Part shown: positions 31,870 to 43,984 of the stretch, in pieces
Layout of the letters: the number at the start of each line of letters is the position of its first letter
Position numbering within the stretch: position 1 is the stretch's first letter
From: Bufo bufo
Lineage: Eukaryota; Chordata; Amphibia; Anura; Bufonidae
Reading direction: 5' to 3'
Assembly (NCBI RefSeq): GCF_905171765.1
Contig: NC_053390.1
Coordinates: forward strand, 329,008,294 to 329,072,293
DNA length: 64,000 bases
Notes under the pieces: generated by a model
Seen by the model: the letters and a program-made list of their open reading frames with translations, nothing else
Databases searched by the model: none
What the model was told of the DNA's origin: nothing
Made by a program: the position numbers and the translations under genes

Positions 31870-33555
31870 CTGGTTAAATGGAAGCATGCTTCAATGGACA
31901 TGATGTATTGCAGTGGGTCCATCTACAATGAATTCCAGTAGCCAATTGCAATGCGTCCCACACTTCTGTTTATCCCCCTCCTTCCACTCTTGCATGGCTG
32001 ATACTCGGCATGGGTTCAGGTGAAGCGATTTCAGTATGCATTGTTATGTTGTTTTGCTGAAGGGAGCCTGCTGGGATAATTTTTGCATCAGTTTCCTCAG
32101 GATTCTCATTATCCTCTCCTGGATGTCTGCAACAACGATGGGTGTACAAGCGTACAAGCCAAGGATCCTGTGTTATTCCACTTCTGGACCATATTATATA
32201 TACATATATATGTTTTTTGCTGGAGTGGGAAGGTTTGGAAACTGACAATCAAAACAGTCCTGTGGAATCAAATGTCATGTTGAACACATGCACAACACTA
32301 CTGCCCTCCCCAAAGAGCACCATTGTGAGGGAAGGATAAAATATGCCTCATTCATGACTTAACTGCTCTGGTAAAATGAAAGCAGAGCTCTGATTGGCTG
32401 GGTGACAATGACAGTTTTACTGATGGATGAGGTCCAATAAGGATTATCCTGTACAAACCACAGGAAAACAAGGGGCTGTTTTTGGGGCCCATTGCTCTTT
32501 TTAGCTAGTATTGATCCCCATATGATTTGCTTAACAAGAATCCCGGTCTAAGTTATGGGAGAGTTCCCATATCTTTGGGACTACAGTCAGAATATATGCC
32601 CATATAACAGCCTTTATACTGTAGACGTTATATATGGAGAGGAATTGGTTTGTGCACAGCCCTGTGGATGCACATAACTAGATTATTAGGGTCCTAATTG
32701 ACTACTTTTCATGGGTTTGCCCATGAACACAACTTATCACCTATCCCCAGAATAGATGATAAATGTTTGATTGCTGAGGGTCTCACCCGATTATGAACAA
32801 AGAGATCCTGAGTCCCTGCTGTTGTAAATGTTATTTGTGGGTCAACCCCTTTTATGAATATTGCAAACATTTGGGGGACATTCCACCCTTAGTTTTATCA
32901 GGTACATCTATCTGCTGTAGGTTTCTTCAATAAACAATAAATTCAAACTAGGTTTGATGAAATTGGCTTGTTGATTCCAGACAATTGTTCAGTTGGGTAC
33001 ATTTAGTATTCACTACAGAGAGACAGTTCCTAGAAAACAGTACTTATGAAATGAGCAAGAGGGAAAAGTGGAGGACACTAGGCTTTTAACTTGCTCATCA
33101 TAATGATGGACTTCCTTTGAAGAGCACTGGGGGCTTTCAAAAATCACAGGAGTGCATGAAGGTCGCCCATAGATTTCTGAATTATTAACACATGCTTAAC
33201 CATTAAAAGAAGAAACTATTGATAGGATATCAGTGTTATCAATTATTTACTCACAGAGAGCAACACATCACAGAACAATTTACTTCTCTTTGCTGTACAT
33301 TCAAGGCAAGCCTTGAATAAATGCACCACTTAATTGAATCTTTCCTTTTGTTTTGCTTAGCCTGTTAATAACTATCAGTTAAGTGACCTTACTGTACACA
33401 CTTTAATGGGTTTTGTTTTGGCCGCAACTAAACCCTGAATAATTTCATTATTAGGGATGCAATTTTGGGTTTTGTGGTTTGACATGAGAGAATAGTATGC
33501 AGTCTGGGAAATGTTTAATTATGTTCTCTGGAAATGTCTTCATTACATTTGTTAC
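31870..33555. other. Unassigned sequence
   Basis: No gene or element ends are recognised. Around 32720-32790 (CACCTATCCCCAGAATAG, TGTTTGATTGCTGAGGG) lies what appears to be a decayed copy of a dispersed amphibian repeat. Confidence 0.3.
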
Positions 33556-33985
33556 TTAAAAAAGATCGGCACTCCAATTTCAGAATCATTCCGAGAATCA
33601 ATTTATTTAAGCTGAGTACATCATAATTCATATAAATAACATATGAAAAAACTAAAGCTAAAAAATAAAAGTCGATAAAGAACAACAATAAAAAGTCCAC
33701 AAGTATAAATAAAAATGGCAATAATGAGATAGATTCCAGAAAGTCCATCCAATTTGCACAGCATCCAAGGTGTATTCTGCGCAGCATAAATCCATATTCA
33801 AACGGGTATAAAATATGTCTTAAAATGTCTCTTTATGCAACACTGAGTGGTATCTCTCGCATTAGAATTATATCAACTGATGTTACCTATTATTTACAGA
33901 TTATATTATTTATTCTCCAGTAATTGTGCACTGAGGATAAATAGATTGTAGTATATCCTCTATTAGTCAGATGTTGGCTGTATGT

Positions 33986-34272
33986 GGTCCACTGAGGAAG
34001 GAACAGTGTAAGGGTCCATTCACACATCCGTTGTTTCTTTCCTGATCTGTTCCGTTTTTTGCGGAACACATCTGGACCAGATCTGGACCCATTCATTTTC
34101 AATGGGTCCTGAAAAAAATCGGACAGCTCAATGTCTGATTTTTTTTCAGGACCCATTGAAAATGAATGGGTCCAGATCTGGTCCAGATCTGTTCCGCAAA
34201 AAACGGAACAGATCAGGAAAGAAACAACGGACGTGTGAATGGACCCTAAATGTTCTGAAACGCGTTTGGTGC
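33986..34272 (+). ncRNA. Hammerhead-like motif split by a MITE
   Basis: CTGAGGA at 33992-33998 and GAAACGCGTT at 34257-34266 flank stem II (AGGAACA / TGTTCT with one bulge). The stem-II loop now holds the 235-bp MITE at 34012-34246. All core bases are present. The cleavage triplet would be GTT and stem I is only 3 bp. Confidence 0.6.
34012..34246. mobile_element. PIF/Harbinger-type foldback MITE
   Basis: Near-perfect palindrome with ends GGGTCCATTCACAC and GTGTGAATGGACCC, flanked by TAA (34009-34011 and 34247-34249), the 3-bp target of PIF/Harbinger elements. Confidence 0.75.
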
Positions 34273-34489
34273 TTAATCTGCCCCCTATGTATAGATATTT
34301 ACTCAATTTTTGTTCTGCTGTGACAGGGTGAGTCACTGAGATCAGTGCACCCTTTCCATATAGTGCATAGGAGAGCCACCTGCCTTTATATATTTTATGT
34401 TACTTAAAAAGGTTTAAAAAAATGTGAGAACAGAAGTAAGTTAGTGTTTTCATCACGTTACTGAGAGTATAGATATGCAGCAGCAATAA

Positions 34490-34977
34490 GGGCGTGTTCA
34501 CATCACTGTTATGGATTCCGTTTTTGTTTTCCGTTATAACATGGTTATAATGGAAAATAATGGAATCCATAAGATGGAAGTCAAAACGGAAGCCTTTAAG
34601 AGGCATTCTGTTTTGATCCATCATAATAGAAGTCTATGGGCAATCATAACGGAACGGTCTGGTTCCCATTATGCAAAACGGAAAACAAAGTCCTGTCGAC
34701 AGGACTTTTTTTCCGTTCCGCATAACGGAAACCAGACGGATCCGTTATGATTGCCCATAGACCTCTATTATGATGGAAAGGACTGGACTCCTGCATAATG
34801 GAAACCAGGACATTTCCGTTATGCTGCCCGTAGACTTGTATTATGAAGGATCAAAACGGAATGCCTCTTAAAGGCTTCAGTTTTTACTTCGGTTTTATGG
34901 ATTCCATTATTTTCCATTATAACTATGTTATAACGGAAAACAAAAACGGAATCCATAACGGTGATGTGAACCCGCCC
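34490..34977. mobile_element. Foldback MITE, TAA target
   Basis: Ends GGGCGTGTTCACATCAC and GTGATGTGAACCCGCCC, flanked by TAA (34487-34489 and 34978-34980). The interior is a long imperfect palindrome rich in CATAACGGA and CTATTATGA words, with at least two inverted internal modules. A fragment of a relative lies near 26078. Confidence 0.78.
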
Positions 34978-34980
34978 TAA

Positions 34981-35320
34981 CCTGTAGCTGTTCACCAATA
35001 GCATGGCAAAACTGAGGCAAAAACCATCATTGCGTCAAATTATACCTGTAAATTTGATAGATTTATAGCTATATGAGCTACAAGTAGTAGCAACCATGCA
35101 TTAGATACATTTCTATAATGAACCAACATACACTTGCATACATCACCTACATGCTTTTATGTTAAAACAAAATAAAATAAAAACATATATTGCGCCATTC
35201 CATACAGCTGAGAACAAGGCTCACCAACTTATACCAGCCTGATGGAGGTCAAAAGCACACTGTCTTGGCCTGTTTCTTGTGAATGTTTCTTGTGGATATG
35301 TTTGATGTGTTTTCCTAGAG
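34981..35320. other. Unassigned AT-rich sequence
   Basis: Nothing recognised between the foldback MITE and the hAT MITE. Confidence 0.3.
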
Positions 35321-35636
35321 CAGTGGTGGCGATCCTATGGCACAGGTGTCAGAGGCAGCACTCAGAGCCCTCTCTGTGGGCACCCGCACCCTGAAAGAAG
35401 AATATGGTGTACCAATATGCCTTAGACATTTTCTGCCATTCATCAGCGCATGGCGCACTATGAACAGCACAGGCAGTGCATTGAATGTAGGCAGGCTATT
35501 ATAGCTAAATGATAAAGTACATGGAATATATACTATATTGGTATTCAGGTTAAATTGCCGTGTTGGCACATTGTGATAAATAAGTGGGTTGTAGGTTTGC
35601 AGTTTTGGTCACTCTCTAAAAGGTTCACCATCACTG
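35321..35636. mobile_element. Short hAT MITE
   Basis: Ends CAGTGGTGGCGATCC and GGTTCACCATCACTG. The flanks TCCTAGAG (35313-35320) and GCCTAGAG (35637-35644) match at 7 of 8 positions. 316 bp, non-coding. Confidence 0.8.
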
Positions 35637-36532
35637 GCCTAGAGCTTCCCCAGTGGATACGGCAAATGGACACTGCAAACGCAGTATAAATTCAGACAAA
35701 TCTGCATGTTATGGTATAAAACCTAGATTAGAGAAATCAATTCATTGGTCATGAAAAACATAAGTAGTAACATATGGCGTAACATAAAGCTTTCATAATA
35801 GCCCATACATAATGATCTAAACTTACCTCACCATAATCCAGTGGTGTTTCACCACCCAGCAGCTGCTGCAGACCATGCAGGTAATGGGAAAGATCAGAAG
35901 TGGCGTGTGTGGCAGTTGCATAGCCATTTGAGAGGAGGCAAGGGACAGCACTCGTGACAGTCACATGGCTGTTCACCTGAGCAGCCAATCAGAGACTTGG
36001 GATGCCAAGCCATTCAGGCAATTCAGCAATTAGAGTTGCAAGCTAAGGATTTAAACCAGGCACTGGCACTGCTCAGTGCCTGTGGTTGTGCATAACGTCC
36101 TGGCTCTTGTTTGTGTTTCTGTGCTTTGTGCCTGAACATAAGAACTTCTCATAAACCTTCTGTATACCAACTAATTCTACTGATTAAGCTCCAAACTACT
36201 GATTTGGCCACTTCTATACACACCAGGTTTAGACCTTGGCTATTTTTTTTACTGATTAACCTCTCATCTGCTGAATTACCTATATCTGTACTCTCTTGGT
36301 TTTCACTTTGGCTATTTTGATAATCCTATCTGCTTTCCTTTGGTCATCTGGTTTGGTCTGTTCCTGCGAACTCACACCTATTTTCTGTCATTTTACTCCA
36401 CAGATGTAACCTGGGTCTCTAGCAATCAAGATGAAACCTTCTTGGGGCAGGATCTGGTAAATACCTAGGGGTTGCCTTAAGCTGCATTTAGACGGGTCAA
36501 GGAGAAGCCGATTGTCGGGAAGGAAGCGTTCG
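35637..36532. other. Unassigned sequence
   Basis: No gene is recognised. Near 36478-36535 the words TTTAGACGGGTCAAGGAG and CGGGAAGGAAGCGTTCGT recall the right part of the MITE at 19362. Confidence 0.3.
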
Positions 36533-36729
36533 TGGGGGTGAGAGTTCAAGTTATCCAAGTCCTTTGTGAACAAATGAGGCCTGGCTGATGAGAGGCCCCA
36601 TAATCCTGGGGCAAGAGGCTAGTAGCCAGGCCCCTCCAAAACCCAGTGGCGAGGTTGGTTTCACCACACATGTGTGGCCTCATTTGTTCACAAAGGACTT
36701 GGACTAACTTGAACTCTCACCCCCACGAA
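36533..36729. repeat. Inverted repeat, 50-bp arms
   Basis: The left arm begins GTGGGGGTGAGAGTTCAAGT and ends AACAAATGAGGCC (to about 36582). The right arm (36680-36729) is its reverse complement with a few changes. The spacer is about 100 bp and GC-rich. Confidence 0.8.
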
Positions 36730-37273
36730 TAGGACCAGGGTTCAAGTTAGTCCATTACGTTTGGTAATTGTATTTTGTGGATTGCGTCTCAGACAATACT
36801 CATTGTGTTAGTTAATTGCGTCTCAGACAATGCTCATTGTATTTTGTTTATTGCGTTACAGACAGAGGGAAGGGGATTTTGTGTACAATTGCTGGGAAGG
36901 TTGAATACTGTAAATACATGTGATTGGCTGTTTTTACAAAACCCTGTGGGTGGTAACATTGTTGGAAGATGTGTATAAATCAATGCTTGTGTTAAAATAA
37001 AGGAAGTTCCTGTTTTAACCCTCAAGGTGAAGTGTCGTCTCATGCTTGGGGGAGGATTTATTGCATGCTGTCCCAGTTTGACTGCTAGGAGTGTAAACCT
37101 ATTCGTATGGTTTCCTATTCAACTGTCTACAGCATTCATATGCTTGAGAGGATTTATATGCTTCTTCGGTTCGGTGATTGTGGTGTCTGCCAGAGTGCTT
37201 GGAAACCTCAGGAAAACGCTAGGAGCAACCGTCAACGGAGGTACTCAGTCGGGGTGCCAGGTGATCCGTTACA
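36730..37273 (+). mobile_element. Probable LTR (retroviral type)
   Basis: Two direct repeats of an enhancer-like unit (ATTGCGTCTCAGACAATRCT, 36780-36845) precede TATAAAT (36974-36980) and AATAAA (36996-37001). The right end GTGATCCGTTACA could be the LTR terminus. The left end and any target duplication were not found, so this is tentative. Confidence 0.45.
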
Positions 37274-37435
37274 CTGATAATCTGCCCAAATATTGCCCCA
37301 TCTAAATCCACCTTTAGGCACTATTAGTTGGAGTAGTGTATAATGCAGGATATCTGTTTCTAAGCTTGTTGGATTTGGTTCTTGTCATTAAGATAAGGCC
37401 CCAGGGAAGAGAATGATAAAGGGTATTTATAAGAG

Positions 37436-37790
37436 TTAAATATTGATGACCTCTCCTCAGGATGGGTCATCAATATCTGATCATGGGATCAGACTCCTGG
37501 CACTCTCACAGATCAGCTGTTGGAAGGGATGTGGCTCTAGTGTAAGCAGCCTCTTCCTTGGCCTGTAAAGTCATGTCCATTGGTCACATGGCCTTTCAGC
37601 AGCTCAGTTCAATTCAAATGAATGGAACTGAGTTACAATACAGAGCATAGCAGCTATGCAATGAATGGCACAGTGATTAGTATACTCTGAAGAGGCCGCA
37701 GAGCTTGTCTAATTACCATGGCCTCTTCAAACAGCTGATCAGTTCATAAGTCAGGAGTTGTATCTCCGCTGATCTGATTGATGGCTTACC
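37436..37790. repeat. Dispersed repeat, decayed
   Basis: CTCCTCAGGATGGGTCATCA, ATATCTGATC and a mirrored CTGATCTGATTGATGGC form an imperfect foldback. A related copy lies at 51250-51450 (CCTCAGGATAGGTCATAAAC, GATCGGTGGGGGTCC). Confidence 0.5.
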
Positions 37791-37929
37791 AGTTTAGCAG
37801 CATCAGCAGCTGGTCTTCTTGAAAAACTGTAGCTGGACCATTACACCTACAGTATATGAGCTTATTGGACATCCCAGGATTTCTACAAGATTATTGTGTA
37901 TCTGTGTGAACTTATGCCTATTCAGCCAA

Positions 37930-38330
37930 AACAAAATTTGTGGGGTTGGGCACTGATGCTGGATTTCCAATTCATCCAAAGGTATTCAACTTCACTCCAA
38001 ACTTATCATGCAATGTCTTTATGGACTCATTTTGTGGGAAAGTTGGAAGCATAAAATCACCAAGTAGGTCTTTGTATGCTGTAGTATTAACATTATAATT
38101 TGCTAACCATAAGGAGCCTTGCCCAAACCCTGAAAAACAGCCACATTCCTCCTCCAAATTATATAGTAGGCACTGTGCATTCTGCAGGAGGCATTATCTG
38201 TGCCTACATCAGACCTAAATTCATCCATCAGGATGCCAGATAATGAAACTTATTTCATCACTCTAGAGAAGACATTTTCACTACTCCAGAGTCCTGTAAA
38301 GGTGACATCCTATAATGCCAAAATCAATAA
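37930..38330 (-). pseudogene. Old Tc1/mariner transposase fragment
   Basis: The minus frame 37972-38157 reads LANYNVNTTAYKDLLGDFML, corresponding to the region just before the second catalytic Asp in Tc1 transposases. The flanking plus-strand text (CATCACTCTAGAGAAGACAT) fits the antisense of the same gene. Ends are absent. Confidence 0.6.
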
Positions 38331-38800
38331 TCAATGTTTTTATGGAGATTTTATAACTGTGTGCTTTATTTTATGCACCTGTTTGCTATGGCCGTGAGTG
38401 AGCTCAATAATTAGGAGGGGCGTCGACATGCTTTAGCTACATAATATAGATCAACATTCTTTAAAAGTAGAGATTTAAAATGTATCTTTCATGGAGGTAT
38501 CATTTTTTTTCCCTCTGCCCTAGTAAGCCAATGTCTCTATCTTATACCTGAGATAAAAAAATAAAGTTTGAGTTCAAGGCTCAGATAATAGTCCCCTAAG
38601 TGGCCAAACATGTTATTTATCATTACACTATAATACACTGTGTTCCAAAGCCTCATCATCTTAAGAAATATGGAAGGTACCTGGAATCCTTCAGGTAAAC
38701 AATGGTGTCTATCTGACATATTAGATGAAAAATAAGAGTGAGAGTGAGTTCAAGGCATATACAATAGTCCTCTATGTGGTCAAAAATGTAATTTAAATAT
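38331..38800. other. Unassigned sequence
   Basis: No feature is recognised. Two similar stretches (around 38540-38620 and 38720-38800) share GAGTTCAAGGC and ATAGTCC and may be an old duplication. Confidence 0.3.
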
Positions 38801-39480
38801 CACAGAAAAACGGAACGTTGTGAAAAATGATAAAATTACCTTTATTAAACATTATTAAAATATAAGGAGGGACAACACATATTGGGATTTGTGATAAATT
38901 AATGGATGACTATCCGCACATGAGAGACCAGTTCAGAAGTGAGTCTGATATACTGAACAGTTGTGTCGCTGAGATTCAGTGTAACTGGACATCCACATGT
39001 AAGGCAACAAGTCGACCATGTATACCACTTGAAACTATGACCACACCATAAACTATGGCAAGCGGTGGTTGTTGCACCTCACTGAACCAGTCCGGCTACA
39101 AAAGGTCAACACCACCAGCTAAGTGTGGTCACAGTATTACCTGCTAATCACGCTGACACCTGGGCTGCAATTCTGGCTATAGGTACCTTGCCAAAAGAGA
39201 CTCTCTGCCCTATGTCCTATAGGAGATTGATAAACATCTGCTCACATCCTGGTATGCATCCACATTACAGTGACGGGATGCACCCAGTATCTAAGATGTG
39301 AGCACGAATCAATCTCCCACTGAATGTCTAGCATCTAAGCCCGCAGTCCTGCGCTACGCGTTTCACCCTAATATGGGATCCTCAAGAACATTAAGATATC
39401 TGGGCTACAGTCAAACATGAACGCCAACCGCCTCGTGTTCTGAGGCCGGCAGCAGCTGTGCTAGATGTAATTTATCAGAA
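38801..39480 (-). mobile_element. Possible PLE terminal fragment with hammerhead-like motif
   Basis: Defined by the hammerhead-like motif on the minus strand at 39350-39392 and the absence of other features. The left part (AATTACCTTTATTAAAC) has the look of a PLE end. Boundaries are uncertain. Confidence 0.35.
39350..39392 (-). ncRNA. Hammerhead-like motif
   Basis: Minus strand: TTGAGGA (39385-39379), a CCC/GGG stem II with loop ATATTA, GAAA (39364-39361), CGCG, triplet GTA. C3 is replaced by U; the other core bases are kept. Confidence 0.55.
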
Positions 39481-40340
39481 CTTACACTATGACCCAAAGC
39501 CTTAGCACCTTGAGAAATGTGAAAGGTACCCAGAATTACCTTATTACCATATTTTGCAGATTTCTTCATAGAATAGCTGACGGAAATGGAAAAACTAACA
39601 CATATCTCTGATTTACTGAAAAGGAAGGTATTACGAGCCCTGTTTACAGCATACTTAGAACATAATCCTATTTAAGACAGGTCTTATTACTAATAATGGA
39701 TAAAAGGTCAAAGAACTATAATTTACGTGTCCCATATATTCTAATAAATACATGTCAAAACCTGTGAGGACAAAGCCTAAATTATTGTCTGTCCTAGTAG
39801 AGCTGCACTCTATGTGTGGCCACCAAAACCTCCCAAGTATTTGGCTTAACAGGCTCATCAATTAACGCAATTTGCTCTAATAACATGGCTATTGTTATAC
39901 TTGTCTGCACAGAAGATTAATATTTCCAGGCCAAATTATAATAATCTGACATTGTTGTTTAGTGCATACATGTTGGTATCTCAGTATATCTGGATTTCAA
40001 TGGCCTGTATGTGGCGCTCTCTTTTAGAGTCTAAAAGAGTGACTCTAAAGGAGTGACAGCTCTGGTCTTCATGAACCGTTTGTGAAGATAACAGCTGGTT
40101 TGAAGAATTGGGGAGAAGTGGGATGCTGACCAATAGTCCCCTTAAGTAAAGTGCCTTTAAAGGTGCTGGTGGGTGCATGATCGCCATCCTTTCCCCACCA
40201 TTTAGTGCTCTCTCATGATGTGGGATGCACAATGATGCACAAACCTGTTATGTGCCATCATAGCGACCATGAAGTTTAGGGGGTGTAGGTTCCACATGCT
40301 GGTGGGACAGCTGATGCTCTCCATACTTACATGCAGTCAA
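39481..40340. other. Unassigned sequence
   Basis: No gene or element is recognised. Confidence 0.3.
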
Positions 40341-40342
40341 TG

Positions 40343-40384
40343 TAGCTCCTGATGAATCTTAGTCAGAGGAAACGCGTCGAGCTA
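40343..40384 (+). ncRNA. Hammerhead ribozyme, canonical core
   Basis: Self-cleaving RNA motif. Stem I TAGCTC (40343-40348) pairs with GAGCTA (40379-40384). CTGATGA is at 40349-40355; stem II is TCT/AGA with loop TAGTC; GAAA is at 40369-40372; a minimal CGCG stem III precedes the cleavage triplet GTC (40376-40378). Every conserved core base is present. The very short stem III is the form known from Penelope-like elements, where cleavage is thought to need dimers. No PLE coding region adjoins, so this is probably a detached terminal repeat. Confidence 0.8.
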
Positions 40385-40620
40385 GGACTCGCTGCTGTAT
40401 TCAGTTGAAGCTGAGCTGATGAAGTAGTTTTCAGCCCTACTAGTACAGAGGATTAGTCCCTTCATTTGCTATTTCAAATCAGATACCATACAGATGAATT
40501 GGGATCTTCTCTGTATTTTCCACATATGGGGTCTGTACTAATTCCCTAGTGGATACCCTTGTGGACCTATACTATTTGGCTTGTCTCTATTTTCACTGCA
40601 ACTATAGGTGTGTGTTAATA

Positions 40621-41189
40621 GTGTTGAGTGCGAATAATCGAATATAGATTTTTTTTTGTGAATATCGGCACTTCGCTAATTCGAGAATATTTTGAATATA
40701 GTGCCATAAATTCGATATTTCGAATATTCTTTTTTTTTATTTTTTTTATTGTTATATTTTTTTCTTTTCCACAAAGTAATATAAAGTAATATAATCGCAT
40801 AGCGAATTAAACACAGCTGTCTCTATAGTCAACTTTCCTATTTGATTGCTAGCATTAGCGAAGTTGACGAATAGGTAGCTAAAACGAAGATGGAGAATAC
40901 TTCGTTATCTTCGTTTTGAAGAATATGACGAATAATACATTCGTCATATTCGCTAATTCTACCAAGCCAACCATAGTAAACCAGGTCCAAGTTGAAATAG
41001 CAATTCGATTAATTCAAGTTATGATAATCGAATTTTGATTTCAACTTAGCACTGCTATATTCCATATTAGGCTAGAATTAACGAATATGGAATATAGCAG
41101 TGCTAAGTTGAAATCGAAATTCGATTATTATAACTTGAATATTCGCGAATTTCGTCGAAATCTAATTTGGCACCTGCCGCTCATTACTA
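40621..41189. mobile_element. AT-rich hAT-like foldback MITE
   Basis: Left end GTGTTGAGTGCGAATAATCG, right end GCCGCTCATTACTA; flanks TGTTAATA (40613-40620) and TGTTAACA (41190-41197), 7 of 8 identical. The interior is a palindrome full of GAATATTCG and TTCGATTATT words. The ends resemble those at 53891 and at the left end of the hAT transposon at 921. Confidence 0.65.
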
Positions 41190-41539
41190 TGTTAACACTG
41201 ACACACCGCTTTTTGCTTTCTCTCCCCTGCATATAAGGGGCTTGAATTGGCCTTGGTTGCATTGAATTGTTGTACCTGGCTGTTTATCCTTTTATTCACT
41301 GGGCCCTTATGTGGAGTGTTTTATGCCCAGGATACACTCCGGGCTCAGTGTTTAGTAATGTTAATAGTCTAAATATATATTCCCCTGTGGCAATAACAGG
41401 TGGGTGGTGACATAACAGTCACATATATAATCCACCCCAGACACTCAAGACCTATGCATTAAAGTCCTCTGAGTGCAGTTTCTGTGTGTTCACCACAGAT
41501 GGGAATTTTTAAAGGATTCATGTACTCCTTTCCCTTTTT
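41190..41539. other. Unassigned sequence
   Basis: No feature is recognised. Confidence 0.3.
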
Positions 41540-41775
41540 TTTGTGTATATCAAAAAATGTCTTCGTTTTAGCGCCTTCATTTCCCAATCCGTGATTTACT
41601 CTTCATGTAATCCCAGACAGACTCAATAATGTTGAGATCAGGTGGATATCTGTGGGGGCCATGTCATCACTTCCAGGACTTCTTGTTCTTCTTTACACTG
41701 AGGATAGTTCTTAATGACTTTGGCAGTATGTTTGGGGTAGTTGTCCTGCTGCAGAATACAATTAAATTTAAACTA
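41540..41775 (-). pseudogene. Tc1 transposase fragment
   Basis: The minus strand reads LQQDNYPKHTAK (second catalytic Asp), then EVMTWPPQ, and after a frame change the region around the catalytic Glu (antisense of CAATAATGTTGAGATCAGG). Ends are missing. Confidence 0.7.
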
Positions 41776-42405
41776 CTAAAACATCTATTTTTGAAAGCAT
41801 TTACTTTTAGTAGGCCTTGAGGCCACTATATTTGGTGCAGTCATGTCGTCATCAGAGGAAGTTGTGTGGTACTCGTGTTTTTGGTGCACCTTGTATAGCA
41901 TTGTTTTATAGGGTAATATGTGTGGCACACAGTGTGTGGTACTATTATATTCAGGGACATAGTGTATGACACTGTTATATACAGAGGGCACAATGTAGGT
42001 CGCTATTACAGAGGGCAGAGTTTGTGGTACTAGTAGCTTCAGGGGGTACAGAATGTAGAGCTGTTTCAGGAGGCAAATTATGTGGAGCTATAGTTTTCAA
42101 GGGCATAGTGTGTAGCAACATTATATTTAGGGAGTATCATGTTTTGGTGCAATTATATTCAGAGGACAAAGTGTGTGGCAGTATAATATTTAGGGGGCAC
42201 AATGTTTGGTGCCTTTATATTCAGGAGACATGGTGTGTACCAGTATAATATTCAGAGGACAACATATTTTTATAATATTCAGAGGGCATGTTGTGTAGTG
42301 GTATAATGCTAGTTAGAGGGCGCAATGTTTGGTGCTATTATATCCAACAGGAACACTGTTTAGCATTTTCTGAATTCAGACGTCAATGTGTGTAGCAGTA
42401 TAATA

Positions 42406-43984
42406 CACTGCTCAAAAAAATAAAGGGAACACTTAAACAACACAATGTAACTCCAAGTCAATCACACTTCTGTGAAATCAAACTGTCCACTTAGGAAGCA
42501 ACACTGAGTGACAATCAATTTCACATGCTGTTGTGCAAATGGGATAGACAACAGGTGGAAATTATAGGCAATTAGCAAGACACCCCCAATAAAGGAGTGG
42601 TTCTGCAGGTGATGACCTGACCACTTCTCAGTTCCTATGCTTCCTGGCTGATGTTTTGGTCACTTTTGAATGCTGGCGGTGCTTTCACTCTTTCACTGGT
42701 AGCATGAGACGGAGTCTACAACCCACACAAGTGGCTCAGGTAGTGCAGCTTATCCAGGAAGGCACATCAATGCGAGCTGTGGCAAGAAGGTTTGCTGTGT
42801 CTGTCAGCGTAGTGTCCAGAGCATGGAGGCGCTACCAGGAGACAGGCCAGTAGATCAGGAGACGTGGAGGAGGCCGTAGGAGGGCAACAACCCAGCAGCA
42901 GGACTGCTACCTCCGCCTTTGTGCAAGGAGGAACAGGAGGAGCACTGCCAGAGCCCTGCAAAATGACCTCCAGCAGGCCACAAATGTGCATGTGTCTGCT
43001 CAAATGGTCAGAAACAGACTCCATGAGGGTGATATGAGGGTCCGACGTCCACAGGTGGGGGTTGTGCTTACAGCCCAACACCGTGCAGGACATTTGGCAT
43101 TTGCCAGAAAACACCAAGATTGGCAAATTGGCCACTGGCGCCCTGTGCTCTCCACAGATGAAAGCAGGTTCACACTGAGCACATGTGACAGACGTGACAG
43201 AGTCTGGAGACGCCGTGGAGAACGTTCTGCTGCCTGCAACATCCTCCAGCATGACCGATTTGGCATTGGGTCAGTAATGGTGTGGGTGGCATTTCTTTGG
43301 AGGGCCGCACAGCCCTCCATGTGCTCGCCAGAGGTAGCCTGACTGCCATTAGGTACCGAGATGAGATCCTCAGACCCCTTGTGAGACTATATGCTGGTGC
43401 GGTTGGCCCTGGGTTCCTCCTAATGCAAGACAATGCTAGACCTCATGTGGCTGGAGTGTGTCAGCAGTTCCTGCAAGACGAAGGCATTGATGCTATGGAC
43501 TGGCCCGCCCGTTCCCCAGACCTGAATCCAATTGAGCACATCTGGGACATCACATCTCGCTCTATCCACCAACGTCACGTTGCACCACAGACTGTCCAGG
43601 AGTTGGCAGATGCTTTAGTCCAGGTCTGGGAGGAGATCCCTCAGGAGACCGTCCGCCACCTCATCAGGAGCATGCACAGGCGTTGTAGGGAGGTCATACA
43701 GGCACGTGGAGGCAACACACAGTACTGAGCCTCATTTTGACTTGTTTTAAGGACATTACATCAAAGTTGGATCAGCCTGTAGTGTGTTTTTCCACTTTAG
43801 TTTTGAGGGTGACTCCAAATCCAGAACTCCATGGGTTAAAAAATTTGATTTCCATTTTTTTTTTGTGTGATTTTGTTGTCAGCACATTCAACTATGTAAA
43901 GAACAAAGTATTTCAGAAGAATATTTAATTAATTCAGATCTAGGATGTGTTATTTTTGTGTTCCCTTTATTTTTTTGAGCAGTG
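42406..43984 (+). mobile_element. Tc1 transposon (DD34E), full length, copy 1
   Basis: The ends CACTGCTCAAAAAAATAAAG are inverted and flanked by TA (42404-42405 and 43985-43986). 1579 bp. Same family and orientation as 61847-63427. Confidence 0.95.
42704..43728 (+). pseudogene. Tc1 transposase, copy 1: one stop and one frameshift
   Basis: Starts at [20 protein letters not shown] (helix-turn-helix; ATG 42704). TAG at 42851-42853 interrupts the DNA-binding half. Catalytic blocks: STDESRFTL; then, after a one-base deletion near 43284, [10 protein letters not shown] and [11 protein letters not shown], with 34 residues between the second Asp and the Glu (DD34E). Family length is about 340 residues and the C-terminus is complete. 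It is inactive as it stands. Confidence 0.92.

Larger units (their letters stand above)
33556..34390 (+). mobile_element. PLE terminal fragment, interrupted by a MITE
   Basis: Begins GATCGGCACTCCAATTTCAG, similar in style to the outer end of the PLE at 21453 (ACCAGCACTCCGTAATTCCA), and contains a split hammerhead motif (33992-34266). No coding region remains, so the classification rests on the end and ribozyme motifs. Confidence 0.45.
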
